From positions 186,001-250,000 of the forward strand of contig NZ_JAOEFX010000007.1 in assembly GCF_025421775.1 (NCBI RefSeq): a stretch of 64,000 nucleotides of DNA, written 5' to 3'. This document shows positions 1 through 7,875 of the stretch, one piece after another. The number at the start of each line of letters is the position of its first letter. Position 1 is the stretch's first letter. This DNA is from Paenarthrobacter aurescens (GTDB lineage: Bacteria; Actinomycetota; Actinomycetes; Actinomycetales; Micrococcaceae). A model generated the notes under the pieces. It saw only the letters and a list, made by a program, of their open reading frames with translations. It was not told the origin of the DNA and did not search any database. A program made the translations under genes and the position numbers.

Positions 1-98
1 AGGGCGCCGCGCCTGCTGATGCTGTGCCGCCCCAAGGACCGCAGCCCCGTGTTGTCGAATTTCGTGGAATCGGGGACGGCGCTATGGCTTTCACTCAT
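1..98 (-). CDS. 5' end of a truncated leftward gene, product unknown
   Basis: A leftward frame opens with ATG at 98-96 and runs off the left edge after 32 codons. AAAGGA lies about 7 nt upstream and fits a ribosome binding site. The peptide starts MSESHSAVPDS and reaches SISRRGAL at the edge; the RR pair could be the start of a twin-arginine signal, but the hydrophobic stretch that would prove it is outside the window. Two LacI-type operators lie 50-130 bp upstream, so this is probably the first gene of a sugar-regulated operon (inference), for example a secreted sugar-binding protein or hydrolase. Confidence 0.5.
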   Translation of the reverse strand, partial: MSESHSAVPDSTKFDNTGLRSLGRHSISRRGA

Positions 99-150
99 GG
101 ATCATCCTTTTGTCCGGGCCAATCATCGTAACCAGCCTCACGGGTTAAAA

Positions 151-164
151 TGAAAGCGCTTACT
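151..164. promoter_or_regulatory. Putative LacI-family operator 1
   Basis: TGAAAGCGCTTACT has the palindromic AAGCGCTT core typical of LacI/GalR-family operators. With the similar site at 217 it lies in the divergent spacer between the truncated leftward gene and the phosphatase gene. It most likely controls the leftward gene. Confidence 0.5.
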
Positions 165-216
165 ACGGCTTAAGGCAAGCTTTTCTTCAAAATAGATACA
201 CATTGGTCCTGAAATA

Positions 217-229
217 GAAAGCGTTTACT
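217..229. promoter_or_regulatory. Putative LacI-family operator 2
   Basis: GAAAGCGTTTACT is a second LacI-like site about 66 bp from the first. The core (AAGCGTTT) differs from a perfect palindrome by one base. Two sites at this spacing would allow repression by looping. Confidence 0.45.
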
Positions 230-311
230 AAACACGCCTGACAATATGTGACAGATTCGACACCGAAAATGACTTTGTTGTGGAGTGGCCCCCTAGCCAA
301 GACGGGGTGCC

Positions 312-884
312 ATGAATCATGCTTGCTGCATGTACTCAACGACGAGCCCATACCGCATCATCACGGTCTGCACTGGAAACATCTGCCGCTCGCCCATGGC
401 AGCGCTCATGCTCACCGAAGCCTTCGAAGCGGAAGGGCTCGGCAAGCTTGCAGCGGTCGACTCTGCGGGCACCACGGGATATGAAGTTGGGCATCCCATA
501 GACCCCCGCGCGGCACGCGTCCTCACAGCCCGGCACATCGCGTCGGAGGACCACATTGCACGTAAGTGGCGGCGTGAATGGTTCCTCGATCGCGACTTGA
601 TCCTTGCCCTCGACGTTGACCATTTCGGCTGGCTCCAGGAAGGCGCCCCGGACCACGCTTCGCTGGAAAAAGTGCGGATGCTGCGCAGCTTCGATCCGCG
701 CATGGCCGGGCGCAGCTCCTTGGACCTGGGCATCGAGGACCCCTGGTACGGCGGCCACACTGACTTCGACAACACGTGGGCCCTCATCAAAGCCGCCATC
801 CCGGGCATCGTGCAGCACACCAAAGCAGCGATCACCGCTGCAGAGAAAGCCAACGAGCACCAGCAGGTAACCTCTATGTCATGA
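312..884 (+). CDS. Low-molecular-weight protein-tyrosine phosphatase
   Basis: Cytoplasmic LMW phosphatase of 190 aa. The P-loop VCTGNICRS carries the nucleophile Cys20 and Arg26 (C-x5-R), and the general-acid Asp is Asp143 in DPWYGG. These enzymes remove phosphate from phosphotyrosine, and some relatives act on phosphoarginine. The family is usually 150-165 aa; this copy has about 13 extra N-terminal residues and a short C-terminal tail. The start at 312 has only a weak GGGG ahead of it, and ATG 330 is an alternative. Its last codons overlap the ATG of the next gene (ATGA), so the two are probably translated together. Confidence 0.85.
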   Translation: MNHACCMYSTTSPYRIITVCTGNICRSPMAALMLTEAFEAEGLGKLAAVDSAGTTGYEVGHPIDPRAARVLTARHIASEDHIARKWRREWFLDRDLILALDVDHFGWLQEGAPDHASLEKVRMLRSFDPRMAGRSSLDLGIEDPWYGGHTDFDNTWALIKAAIPGIVQHTKAAITAAEKANEHQQVTSMS

Positions 885-2929
885 CCCCTGCACCCGTGAT
901 CATCGCTGTTGACGGCAGGTCCGGCGCAGGAAAGACCACACTGGCCGTTGAACTGGCGGCCCGGCTGAGGCAGCACCACAAAGTTGCGCTGTTCCATCTG
1001 GAAGACATTTACCCCGGCTGGAACGGCCTACGCACAGGCATCGAACGCTACGTGGACACGGTCCTGACGCCACTGAGCTCCGGCCATGCCGCCGAGTGGA
1101 CCAGCTGGGATTGGGAACGGCACTACGACGGCGGGCTGAACGTGACCCTGCCTGCCGAGATCGTGATTGTTGAGGGTGTCGGCGCTGCCGCGGACGCTGC
1201 CCGTTCCATGCTGGACGCCGTGGTGTGGGTCGAATCCCCCGGTGACGATCGCCGTCGTCGTGCTTTGGCGCGGGACGGAAGCACCTACGAACCGTACTGG
1301 GACGGCTGGGCCGCCCAGGAGGATGAGTGGCTGGAGTCGGATTCGGTGATCAGCGCCGCTGACGTCCGCGTGCAAAACCTTGCCGATGGAAGCGCCCCGG
1401 ACAACGTCCTGCAGGCCCTGATGTATCTGCCGTCGCTCGCGGCCATCCTGTCCCCGGAACTCAGCGCCCGGCGCGGATTGCAGCTGCGCTCCGAGCGACT
1501 GGACGCCACCCCGGACGCGGCGCAGCTTTTCGAGGTACTTTATGGCCGTTCCGCCAACGCCGTCTGGCTTGATTCCTCCAACGCATCGGCCGTGGCCGGG
1601 AGGTCCCAGGCTGCGGCCCGCAGCCGCTTCAGCATCCTGGCGGACGACGGCGGCACTTACGGCCAGTCGGCGCTCCACCGGTCCGGCGCCACCCAGGTGA
1701 CAGCAGGTTCCGCCACGGTGACCACCTCCGGGCCGTTCTTCCGCTGGCTGGATTCCGTCTGGGGTCGTCGGGCCGTCCGTGCACCCCGCGGTTACGACGG
1801 CCAGTTCACGCTCGGTTGGCTCGGGTACCTAGGCTACGAACTCAAACGGGAAACCGGCGGCAACGACGTCCTCGCCGATACTCCTGACGCGGCCCTTCTC
1901 TTCGCCGGCCGCGCAGTGGTGCTGGATCATCGCGAACAGACTGTGTGGCTGCTTGCCCTGGAGGCGCCCGACGCCGATGCCTGGTTGCACGAGGCCCGCA
2001 CCGCCGTCGGGGCTGCTTCCGCCGCGGCGGGTACCGCCGTCGGGGTGGCTTCCGGAACCGTACCCTCAGCTGCTGTCCCCGAATTCGTGAGCCGGGACTC
2101 CGCGACGGACTATAAACGCAAGATCGCTGACTCCCAGCACCAAATCAGCGAAGGCAACTCGTACGAAATCTGCCTGACCACCACCCTTGAGGCTCCCGCC
2201 AGCGACCTGGATCCGTGGCGCAGCTACTTGAACCTCCGACGCCGGAACCCGGCACCGTTCGCCAGTTACCTTCGGTTCGGAGAACTGGTGGTCGCCAGCA
2301 CGTCGCCCGAGCGGTTCCTCCGCTTCCTGTCCGACGGAGGCATGCGCGCCGAGCCGATCAAGGGCACCCGTCGCCGGTCTTCTGATGCCTCCGAGGACGC
2401 GGATTTGCGGCATGATCTGGAGACTTCGCCCAAGGACCGCGCCGAGAACATCATGATCGTGGACCTGCTCCGCAATGACCTCAGCCACTTCGCCATCCCT
2501 GGTTCCGTGACAGTCAGCAGGCTCTGTGCGATCGAGAGCTACGCCACCGTCCATCAAATGGTCAGCACCATAGACGCGCACCTGAAGCCAGGCGCGCCCC
2601 GGGCCGAAGCTGTGGCCGCAGCCTTCCCGGCCGGCTCCATGACGGGTGCACCGAAGATCAGCACCATGGACATCCTTGACCAGCTTGAGACAGGGCCGCG
2701 GGGCATCTATTCGGGCGCAATCGGGTACTTCTCGATGAATGCCGCCATGGACCTGGCAGTTGTCATCCGCACCTTGGTAGTGAACCCCGACGGGGAGGAC
2801 GGGCGGACACTGAGCCTGGGCGTGGGCGGGGCCATCACAGCGGATTCCGTGGCCGACGACGAATATGAGGAAATCCGGACCAAGGCGTTTGGTGTGCTGT
2901 CCACCCTCGGCGCTGAATTCCCGGACTAA
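881..2929 (+). CDS. pabB: P-loop kinase domain fused to aminodeoxychorismate synthase component I
   Basis: Protein of 682 aa starting at ATG 881, which overlaps the upstream stop in ATGA. Residues 1-185 form a uridine-kinase-like P-loop domain with Walker A GRSGAGKTT (K18). Residues about 190-682 are a chorismate-binding PabB domain. PIKGTRRR carries Lys494 where aminodeoxychorismate synthases have their nucleophilic Lys; anthranilate synthases have Ala there. This supports conversion of chorismate plus ammonia to 4-amino-4-deoxychorismate for folate. No glutamine amidotransferase (PabA) domain is attached. The role of the kinase domain is not evident. The PabC-like gene lies 1.6 kb downstream, beyond cls. 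Confidence 0.85.
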   Translation: MTPAPVIIAVDGRSGAGKTTLAVELAARLRQHHKVALFHLEDIYPGWNGLRTGIERYVDTVLTPLSSGHAAEWTSWDWERHYDGGLNVTLPAEIVIVEGVGAAADAARSMLDAVVWVESPGDDRRRRALARDGSTYEPYWDGWAAQEDEWLESDSVISAADVRVQNLADGSAPDNVLQALMYLPSLAAILSPELSARRGLQLRSERLDATPDAAQLFEVLYGRSANAVWLDSSNASAVAGRSQAAARSRFSILADDGGTYGQSALHRSGATQVTAGSATVTTSGPFFRWLDSVWGRRAVRAPRGYDGQFTLGWLGYLGYELKRETGGNDVLADTPDAALLFAGRAVVLDHREQTVWLLALEAPDADAWLHEARTAVGAASAAAGTAVGVASGTVPSAAVPEFVSRDSATDYKRKIADSQHQISEGNSYEICLTTTLEAPASDLDPWRSYLNLRRRNPAPFASYLRFGELVVASTSPERFLRFLSDGGMRAEPIKGTRRRSSDASEDADLRHDLETSPKDRAENIMIVDLLRNDLSHFAIPGSVTVSRLCAIESYATVHQMVSTIDAHLKPGAPRAEAVAAAFPAGSMTGAPKISTMDILDQLETGPRGIYSGAIGYFSMNAAMDLAVVIRTLVVNPDGEDGRTLSLGVGGAITADSVADDEYEEIRTKAFGVLSTLGAEFPD

Positions 2930-2937
2930 GTTTTTGT

Positions 2938-2980
2938 ACAGCTAACGCCCCTAAGAGCACCGATAAAGGGCATTAGCTGC
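2938..2980. terminator. Hairpin between convergent pabB and cls
   Basis: CAGCTAACGCCC at 2939-2950 pairs with GGGCATTAGCTG at 2968-2979 (one G-T pair). It fills the 58-bp space between two convergent genes and probably terminates both. Confidence 0.65.
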
Positions 2981-2987
2981 ACTAAAA

Positions 2988-4460
2988 CTACTGGAGCGTC
3001 GCCGTCAATCTGGCCACGTTATCCACATACTTGGCCAGCGGGGGTCTATCCATCCAGTCCTCCAACATAAGCTCACGGGACACCTCGCGATACGTGGATT
3101 CCACGGCGCGCATGAGGTCCACGGTTTCGGAGCCCAAAAGCATCACCGAGACCTCCATGTTCAGGGAGAAGGAGCGCATGTCCATGTTGCTGGAACCGAG
3201 GACGGCCACCTCGTCATCAATGGTGAAGTGCTTGGCGTGGAGGACGTACGGGGCCCGGTACAGGTAGATTCTCACACCGGCACCCAGCAAGGCTTCGTAG
3301 TAGGAGCGTTGGGCATGGTGAACCAGGAATTGGTCGCCCTTCTCGGAGACGAAGAGTTCCACATCCACGCCCCGCTGCGCAGCGGTGGTGATGGCGTACA
3401 GCAACGAGTCATCAGGCACGAAGTACGGGCTGCAGATGGAGATCCTGTGCTGCGCCGAGTAGATCAGGGTGTTGAACAGGCGGAGGTTGTTTTCGGTGGC
3501 GAATCCTGGACCGCTGGGCACTACCTGGGCTGTCACCTTGCCCGGAGCCGGCTGCGTTGGCAGGCGCAGCTGGTCCTCAAGGGATTCGTCCGTTTCGCTG
3601 AGCCAGTCCGTGGCGAAGACGACGTTGAGCGTGGCCACAATCGGTCCTTCAAGACGGGACATGAGTTCAACCCATTTACGGCCAACCTTGTGGTGTTTCG
3701 GATTGTTGTACGAAGGCTCGATCAGGTTCTGTGAGCCGGTGAACGCAACCAAACCGTCGATCACCATGATCTTGCGGTGGTTACGGAGGTCCGGGCGCCG
3801 CCATTGCCCGTGGATGGGCAGCAGCGGGAGCATGCGCTTCCACTGGATCTTGCCTGACTTGAGGCGTCGGATCAGTCCACGGTAGCCCTTAACCCGCAGC
3901 GTTCCGATGTGGTCAAAGAGCAGCCTGACGGTGACTCCCCGATCGGCGGCTTTCTCCAGTTCGGTGAGCAGCTCATCCGTCACGGAGTCGCTGCTCATGA
4001 TGTAGAACTCTGCGTTGACGTAGCTCGTGGCAGTCTTGACCGCTTCGGCCATGGCCTTGATGGACTCTTCGTAGCCCGGAATCAGCTCTACCTTGTTGCC
4101 GTCGACCATGGGCAATGAGCCGAGCCGGTGGTTCAGCTCCCCGGCCGACTTCACCCATTCCGGCCCGGAGTAGACGCTCACGGGATCGGACAGGTCGGAG
4201 GTCACCGCACGAACACGGCGATTGACCTCTTCCTGCTGCTCCCGCCTGCGCCGGGACAGCTTGAAATTGCCAAACAGCAGGAACAGGACGAACCCGACAG
4301 ATGGGATGAGAAACACAGCCAAAAGCCAAGCCATAGCTGTGGTGGGACGGCGGTTACCGGGAATGATGCCAAGCAGCACGATGCGCATGACCACTTCCGC
4401 AATGGCCCACGCGCCTAATAACCAGGTCCACTCCTGGCCAAACGGAAAAGGAAAGAGCAC
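2988..4460 (-). CDS. cls: Cardiolipin synthase (phospholipase D family)
   Basis: Membrane enzyme of about 490 aa that makes cardiolipin by joining phosphatidylglycerol to another phospholipid. Two N-terminal membrane helices (PLDc_N region) are followed by a basic stretch and two HKD catalytic motifs: HRKIMVIDG near residue 230 and HAKHFTIDD near residue 410, each followed by the usual GS(S/Q)N. I place the start at GTG 4460, which has a GGGGG stretch about 8 nt upstream; an in-frame GTG at 4475 would add five residues. It is convergent with pabB and divergent from the pabC-like gene. Confidence 0.88.
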   Translation of the reverse strand: MLFPFPFGQEWTWLLGAWAIAEVVMRIVLLGIIPGNRRPTTAMAWLLAVFLIPSVGFVLFLLFGNFKLSRRRREQQEEVNRRVRAVTSDLSDPVSVYSGPEWVKSAGELNHRLGSLPMVDGNKVELIPGYEESIKAMAEAVKTATSYVNAEFYIMSSDSVTDELLTELEKAADRGVTVRLLFDHIGTLRVKGYRGLIRRLKSGKIQWKRMLPLLPIHGQWRRPDLRNHRKIMVIDGLVAFTGSQNLIEPSYNNPKHHKVGRKWVELMSRLEGPIVATLNVVFATDWLSETDESLEDQLRLPTQPAPGKVTAQVVPSGPGFATENNLRLFNTLIYSAQHRISICSPYFVPDDSLLYAITTAAQRGVDVELFVSEKGDQFLVHHAQRSYYEALLGAGVRIYLYRAPYVLHAKHFTIDDEVAVLGSSNMDMRSFSLNMEVSVMLLGSETVDLMRAVESTYREVSRELMLEDWMDRPPLAKYVDNVARLTATLQ

Positions 4461-4547
4461 CCGACAAACCCCCACAGTTCATGAACAACAGTGACCACAG
4501 CCTATCCGGCAAAGTCCCCTCCATCGGCTCCGCACTAAGCTGGAAGC

Positions 4548-5489
4548 ATGACTTCACCTGCCCCGACGGTCCTTGTTTTCCTGGACCCCGCCTTCGAAAA
4601 CGGTCGCATTGCCGATTCCAGCCAGCCCCAGCTCATGGCAACGGATCTGGGCGCCACCCGCGGCGACGGCGTCTTCGAATCGCTTTTGGCCGTCCAAGGA
4701 CGCCCCCGCAAAGTCCAGGCCCACCTGAACCGCTTGGGCAGTTCTGCGGCGGCCTTGGACTTGGCCCTGCCGGAGCAGGATGCCTGGCGCAAGGCGATCG
4801 ACACCGCCATCAGCGAATTCCGCGAGGTCCACCCGGCCCCCACGCCGGAGGAGGACGAGGTAGTCGTCAAGTTGATCGTGACCCGCGGCGTCGAAGGTGC
4901 CGCCAGCCCCACCTGCTGGGTACAAGCTTCGCCTTCGCCTGCGGGCAGCCGCCGTCAGCGCCAGACGGGCATCGACGTCGTACTTTTGGACCGTGGCTTC
5001 GACACCGAAGCCGGCGAGCGTGCGCCCTGGCTGTTGCTGGGCGCGAAAACGCTCTCCTATGCCGTCAATATGGCCGCCTTGCGCTATGCGCATAAGCAAG
5101 GCGCCGATGACGCTATCTTCACGTCAACTGACGGCCGCGTCCTTGAGGGGCCCACGTCGACTGTGCTGTTGGCGCACCTTGAAACAGTGGACGACGGCGA
5201 GGGTTCCATCCGGACTGTTCGCCGCCTCATCACGCCGCAACATGACAGCGGCATCCTCCCGGGCACCTCGCAGGGGGCTCTGTTCGCGGCGGCAAAGGCC
5301 GCAGGGTGGGAGCTTGGCTACGGCCCCCTCGTACCGCAGGACCTGTTCGATGCTGATGCTGTGTGGCTCATCTCCAGCATCCGCCTGATCGCACCCGTGA
5401 ACCACATCAACGGCAAGGAAATCGGCACCGCGGCCGTGCGAAAGCAGCTCACTGCAGAGCTCAATGAACTGTTCGCAGGAATCGAGTAA
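4548..5489 (+). CDS. pabC: Class IV aminotransferase, aminodeoxychorismate lyase-like
   Basis: PLP-dependent fold-type IV enzyme of 313 aa. Lys167 in LLLGAKTLSY is the expected Schiff-base lysine, and the C-terminal LISSIRLIAPV region and the phosphate-binding GILPGTSQGAL motif match branched-chain aminotransferase/ADC lyase enzymes. Because the ADC synthase gene lies 1.6 kb upstream on the same strand, the likely reaction is ADC to p-aminobenzoate plus pyruvate. A D-amino-acid or branched-chain aminotransferase cannot be excluded by sequence alone. ATG 4548 has a short GGA ahead of it. Confidence 0.8.
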   Translation: MTSPAPTVLVFLDPAFENGRIADSSQPQLMATDLGATRGDGVFESLLAVQGRPRKVQAHLNRLGSSAAALDLALPEQDAWRKAIDTAISEFREVHPAPTPEEDEVVVKLIVTRGVEGAASPTCWVQASPSPAGSRRQRQTGIDVVLLDRGFDTEAGERAPWLLLGAKTLSYAVNMAALRYAHKQGADDAIFTSTDGRVLEGPTSTVLLAHLETVDDGEGSIRTVRRLITPQHDSGILPGTSQGALFAAAKAAGWELGYGPLVPQDLFDADAVWLISSIRLIAPVNHINGKEIGTAAVRKQLTAELNELFAGIE

Positions 5490-5498
5490 GTCACGGGC

Positions 5499-5528
5499 TT
5501 CGGAGGCGGCTGCTTACGAAGCTCCGAA
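5499..5528 (+). terminator. Weak hairpin after the pabC-like gene
   Basis: TTCGGAG at 5499-5505 pairs with CTCCGAA at 5522-5528, starting 10 bp after the stop. No T-run follows. The rest of the 254-bp gap to the permease is AT-richer than its surroundings and probably carries the permease promoter; I see no riboswitch or ORF in it. Confidence 0.35.
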
Positions 5529-5743
5529 TGGAACTTAGCAGGTCGCAAGTAAAGTAATTGCTCGCATGACTCAATGATTAGGAACTCTTAGTCTCAGCCG
5601 AGAGTGTTTTGCGCGTTCAATCGCATTCCTTATCCTCCTTGAATTGATCATCCGTCATGTGATGAATCTTGTTCTCGTGTTAGTTGGATCACGTCCGGCT
5701 GGTACTACTTCAGACTTTGCTGGCTAAACTTCCCGGAGGGAAT

Positions 5744-7198
5744 ATGGGACTCAGCTCCCCCACAAAAGCCGAAGCATCGGCAACCGAGGCGCAGTCCCGG
5801 ACTGACGCCTCACAGTCAGGACTCCGCCGGTCCATGGAGGCCCGGCACCTGGTCATGATCGCCATGGGCGGCGTTATCGGCTCCGGCCTTTTCGTTAGTT
5901 CCGGATACACCATCGCAACCGCCGGCCCCCTGGGCGCCGTGCTGGCGTTCCTCATTGGTGCCGTGGTGGTCTACCTGGTGATGGCCTGCCTCGGGGAGCT
6001 CGCTGTTGCGTTCCCTGTGTCAGGCGCCTTCCACATCTACGCTGCCCGGACCATTGGACCTGCCACAGGGTTCGCCACCGCCTGGCTCTACTGGCTCTGC
6101 TGGGCCGTCGCTTTGGGTTCCGAATTCACCGCAGCAGGGTTACTCATGCAGCGATGGTTCCCTGGCGTCGACGTCTGGATCTGGTGCTTCGTCTTCGCCA
6201 CCGTCCTTTTCACGCTGAACGCCATTTCATCGCGCGTCTTTGGTGAATCGGAGTTCTGGTTCGCGCTCATCAAGGTCGCCGCCGTCGTCGGCCTGATCAT
6301 CCTGGGTGGCGCAGCGCTGGCGGGCTTCCACCCCCTCGCCGCAGGCGACTACCCCTCCTTTGGCCAGAACTTCACAACGCCGGACGGGCTGTTCCCGAAC
6401 GGCTTCACAGGCGTGTTCGTCACCTGCCTCGCGGTCTTCTACGCCTTCTCCGGCTCCGAACTGATCGGCGTTGCAGCGGGCGAGACGGCCAACCCCGGCG
6501 CGAACATCCCCAAGGCCATGCGGACAACCGTCATCCGGCTCATGATCTTCTTCGTCGGAGCGATCACGGTCATCGCGGCCACCATCCCCTACGAGAACGT
6601 CAGCGTGGACGAGAGCCCGTTCGTTACGGTCTTCTCCATGCTGGGTATCCCGTACGCCGCGGACATCATGAACTTTGTGATCATCACGGCACTGCTCTCT
6701 GCCGGCAACTGCGGGCTCTTCTCCTGCGCCCGCATGCTCTTCTCGCTCGCCGACGAAGGCCATGCGCCGCAGGTCTTCAAGAAGCTCACCAAACGCGGCA
6801 TCCCGATGGTTGCCCTCTGCGTGAGCATGCTGGGCGGCCTGGCTTCGCTGATCAGCAGCGTTGTGGCGCCCGCGACCGTCTACCTGGTACTCGTCTCCGT
6901 GGCGGGTTTTGCCACGGTTGGTGTCTGGATGTCGATCGTGGCTTCGCACTTCATCTACCGCCGGACATTCATCAAGAACGGCGGCGACCTGAGCACACTT
7001 CCTTACAAGGCGCCCTTGTTCCCCTTGGTTCCGATCCTCGCGTTCGCGCTGTGCGTGGTTTCGCTGATCGGCATCGCGTTCGATCCCAACCAGGTGGCGG
7101 CACTCCTGTTCGGTGTTCCGTTCGTGGGCGCCTGCTACGCCGTCTTCTACTTCAAATACGGCCGACGACGGTCGCTCAAGAAAGCAGTGGACGCGTAG
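5744..7198 (+). CDS. Amino acid permease (APC superfamily)
   Basis: Integral membrane protein of 484 aa with about 12 hydrophobic segments. The first helix carries the family motif GGVIGSGLFV, which binds the substrate backbone in APC amino acid/H+ symporters. Start ATG 5744 is chosen over an in-frame ATG at 5684 because GGAGGG lies directly ahead at a good spacing. The sequence resembles GABA, proline or cycloserine/alanine permeases of the AAT group, but the substrate cannot be read from it. It stands alone, with a strong hairpin downstream. Confidence 0.85.
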   Translation: MGLSSPTKAEASATEAQSRTDASQSGLRRSMEARHLVMIAMGGVIGSGLFVSSGYTIATAGPLGAVLAFLIGAVVVYLVMACLGELAVAFPVSGAFHIYAARTIGPATGFATAWLYWLCWAVALGSEFTAAGLLMQRWFPGVDVWIWCFVFATVLFTLNAISSRVFGESEFWFALIKVAAVVGLIILGGAALAGFHPLAAGDYPSFGQNFTTPDGLFPNGFTGVFVTCLAVFYAFSGSELIGVAAGETANPGANIPKAMRTTVIRLMIFFVGAITVIAATIPYENVSVDESPFVTVFSMLGIPYAADIMNFVIITALLSAGNCGLFSCARMLFSLADEGHAPQVFKKLTKRGIPMVALCVSMLGGLASLISSVVAPATVYLVLVSVAGFATVGVWMSIVASHFIYRRTFIKNGGDLSTLPYKAPLFPLVPILAFALCVVSLIGIAFDPNQVAALLFGVPFVGACYAVFYFKYGRRRSLKKAVDA

Positions 7199-7240
7199 GG
7201 TCTCGCTGGGCGATGGCTTCCTGACCTTCTTTGAGAGCGG

Positions 7241-7282
7241 ATCAGCCCATGGGCAACCCCATACGGTTGCCCAGGGGCTGAT
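7241..7282. terminator. Strong bidirectional terminator
   Basis: ATCAGCCCATGGGCAACC at 7241-7258 pairs with GGTTGCCCAGGGGCTGAT at 7265-7282 with one mismatch in 18. It lies between the convergent permease and AhpD-like genes. Confidence 0.75.
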
Positions 7283-7314
7283 TCCATCTCACAACGGGTC
7301 ACGACGCCGCGGGC

Positions 7315-7797
7315 CTACTTCTTGACCGCGCGCACCGGGTGCTCACTCAGTATGGACAGCCGGTTGAAGGCGTTGATGCCAATGGCAGCCATGCAGAGGA
7401 CACTGATCTGCTCGTCACTGTAGTGCTGCCGTGCCCGTTCGAATAGCTCGGGGCTGGGCCGCGAGGAGCTCATCCGGGTAATCTGCTCGGCGATTTCCAT
7501 GGCCACCACTTCGGCGGGCTCGAAGAGCTGGACTTCCTTGTAGACAGCCACCAAGGACAACCGCTGTTCCGTCTCGCCATATTTCAGGGCACGGCGATGG
7601 TGAAGGTCCAGGCAGAATGCGCAGCCGTTGATCTGCGAGGACAGGTAATTGATGAGTTCAAGGGTCCTCCGCGGGATCCCAAGCCGGTCAGCTTCATCGA
7701 CGAGCTGCTGCGAATAGTGGCTCAGCGTCGCATAGAGATCGGGCTGTTGCTTATCCAGATAGCCGGCCAGCCGTGGTTTTGTTTCCTGTTCGGGCAT
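7315..7797 (-). CDS. Carboxymuconolactone decarboxylase/AhpD-family protein
   Basis: Protein of 160 aa with the AhpD-type active site INGCAFCLDLHH: Cys59 and Cys62 form the CxxC redox pair, with a His just after. Such proteins are small cytoplasmic alkylhydroperoxidase-like enzymes; the exact substrate is unknown. It stands alone, convergent with the permease. The next leftward gene ends 78 bp upstream of it, so it might be the distal member of that operon, though there is no translational coupling. Confidence 0.8.
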   Translation of the reverse strand: MPEQETKPRLAGYLDKQQPDLYATLSHYSQQLVDEADRLGIPRRTLELINYLSSQINGCAFCLDLHHRRALKYGETEQRLSLVAVYKEVQLFEPAEVVAMEIAEQITRMSSSRPSPELFERARQHYSDEQISVLCMAAIGINAFNRLSILSEHPVRAVKK

Positions 7798-7875
7798 GGT
7801 TGGAGCCTAACGCAACGACAAACGGCTGGAGGAATGATCTCAGCGCAGAGCGAACGACGCGATCTGAGCGAGCGC

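Noticed and set aside
55..66. GAATTTCGTGGA, matching the right end of the 100-bp repeat
   Set aside because: Only 12 bases match and they lie within the coding sequence of the truncated left gene; no hairpin partner is nearby, so chance.
317..997. Long leftward frame opposite the LMW phosphatase
   Set aside because: It is the antisense shadow of a clearly recognised gene; high-GC codon bias opens such frames. The same applies to other long frames opposite recognised genes.
5684..5743. Start of the amino acid permease at ATG 5684
   Set aside because: It lacks a ribosome binding site; GGAGGG directly precedes ATG 5744, and the extra 20 residues do not look like the family.
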